This document shows positions 63,769-64,000 of a stretch of 64,000 nt of DNA, piece after piece. How positions within the stretch are numbered: position 1 is the first letter of the stretch; every line of letters starts with the position of its first letter. The DNA comes from Colwellia psychrerythraea (lineage in GTDB: Bacteria > Pseudomonadota > Gammaproteobacteria > Enterobacterales > Alteromonadaceae): the NCBI RefSeq assembly GCF_000764225.1, contig NZ_JQED01000047.1, positions 124,001 through 188,000 on the forward strand, read 5' to 3'. The notes beneath the pieces were generated by a model. That model was given only the letters and a program-made list of their open reading frames with translations, was not told where the DNA came from and did not search any database. The position numbers were made by a program, and so were the translations under genes.

Positions 63769-64000
63769 CTAATCTGCTTTTGGTGAAAAATGATAAGCTT
63801 CTTCAACATCACCTTCCTCATTAAACAACACTATCCATTCTTCATCTTCATCGTCTTCCCAAAAGAAGTCCCAGTCATCACCCCAGCCATCCGCTTGATC
63901 TTCAGCCCAGTCTCTGTATTCATCACCCTCTTCTTCCCATCTTTCTTGCTCATCTATAATGTCATCATCTTGAGGATCGCCATACCATAGTGTGGAATAA
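63769..64000 (-). CDS. Very acidic protein, C-terminal part (cut by window edge)
   Basis: An open minus-strand frame enters from the right edge. It reads YSTLWYGDPQDDDIIDEQER, WEEEGDEYRDWAEDQADGWG, DDWDFFWEDDEDEEWIVLFN, then EEGDVEEAYHFSPKAD and stop. It is extremely rich in Asp, Glu and Trp, which is not chance (the opposite-strand 66-aa frame is the shadow). Such acidic tails occur in DNA-mimic, chaperone or immunity-type proteins, but nothing decides here. Start not visible. Confidence 0.6.
   Translation of the reverse strand, partial: YSTLWYGDPQDDDIIDEQERWEEEGDEYRDWAEDQADGWGDDWDFFWEDDEDEEWIVLFNEEGDVEEAYHFSPKAD

Noticed and set aside
1..64000. CRISPR arrays, tRNA or rRNA genes
   Set aside because: No regularly spaced identical repeats with unique spacers and no tRNA-like or rRNA sequence were seen. 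The iterons are much too short-spaced and lie by repA.

Overview
The window looks like AT-rich DNA of a marine gammaproteobacterium, most likely of the Alteromonadales (Colwellia/Thalassotalea-like). The reasons are a TonB-receptor/SapC/tryptophan-halogenase sugar locus, an AgaR-ZSKA N-acetylgalactosamine pathway with a GluP-type permease, PEP-CTERM exported proteins, and many 264-266 bp intergenic repeats with TATACCC...GGGTATA ends. No tRNA, rRNA, ribosomal or other core gene is visible. A complete iteron-type replication and partition module sits at 50.3-54.3 kb. The window is therefore either part of a plasmid/chromid or a chromosome carrying a fused plasmid.

Layout. 0-3.6 kb: small hypothetical genes, a RelE/ParE-like toxin with its antitoxin, a 270-bp MITE and transposase debris. 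3.8-8.1 kb: a sodium:solute symporter with its small subunit and two PEP-CTERM proteins. 8.2-11.4 kb: two long repeats, then an exported GH89 alpha-N-acetylglucosaminidase. 11.7-24.0 kb: a type I restriction-modification island, all on the minus strand. Its order of transcription is WYL regulator, DUF6933 gene, hsdM, hsdS, wrecked accessory genes (Fic, RhuM, DUF4268 nuclease), Schlafen/AlbA_2 protein, hsdR. 24.5-33.4 kb (minus): SapC, TonB receptor, tryptophan halogenase, GH2 beta-galactosidase. 34.1-35.8 kb: a diguanylate cyclase. 36.3-43.4 kb: GalNAc uptake and catabolism (permease, agaR, agaZ, agaS, ROK kinase, deacetylase). 44-46 kb: a second MITE copy and a sensor histidine kinase. 46.1-49.3 kb: decayed ahpF, IS5, Tn3 and DMT-transporter remnants. 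49.6 kb: methylglyoxal synthase. 50.3-55.4 kb: parA, parB, a small gene, repA, iterons, and a Tus-like terminator protein with candidate Ter sites. 55.5-60.3 kb: IS4 and IS66 fragments and a Tn3-family transposon lacking its left end. 60.3-64 kb: two unknown or broken genes, a second resolvase, a second type of Tn3 end, and an acidic protein cut by the window edge.

How the genes fit together. GH89, GH2 beta-galactosidase and the Aga pathway could act in turn on glycans of the type GlcNAc-alpha-Gal-beta-GalNAc (mucin-like): alpha-GlcNAc is trimmed, galactose removed, and GalNAc imported, phosphorylated, deacetylated and deaminated/isomerised. The restriction island splits this locus and lies between directly repeated 264-bp elements. 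The replicon module lies between two same-orientation Tn3-type ends, the arrangement expected from an old cointegrate.

Limits: all family calls come from reading translated sequence and motifs by eye. No database search or structure prediction was run.
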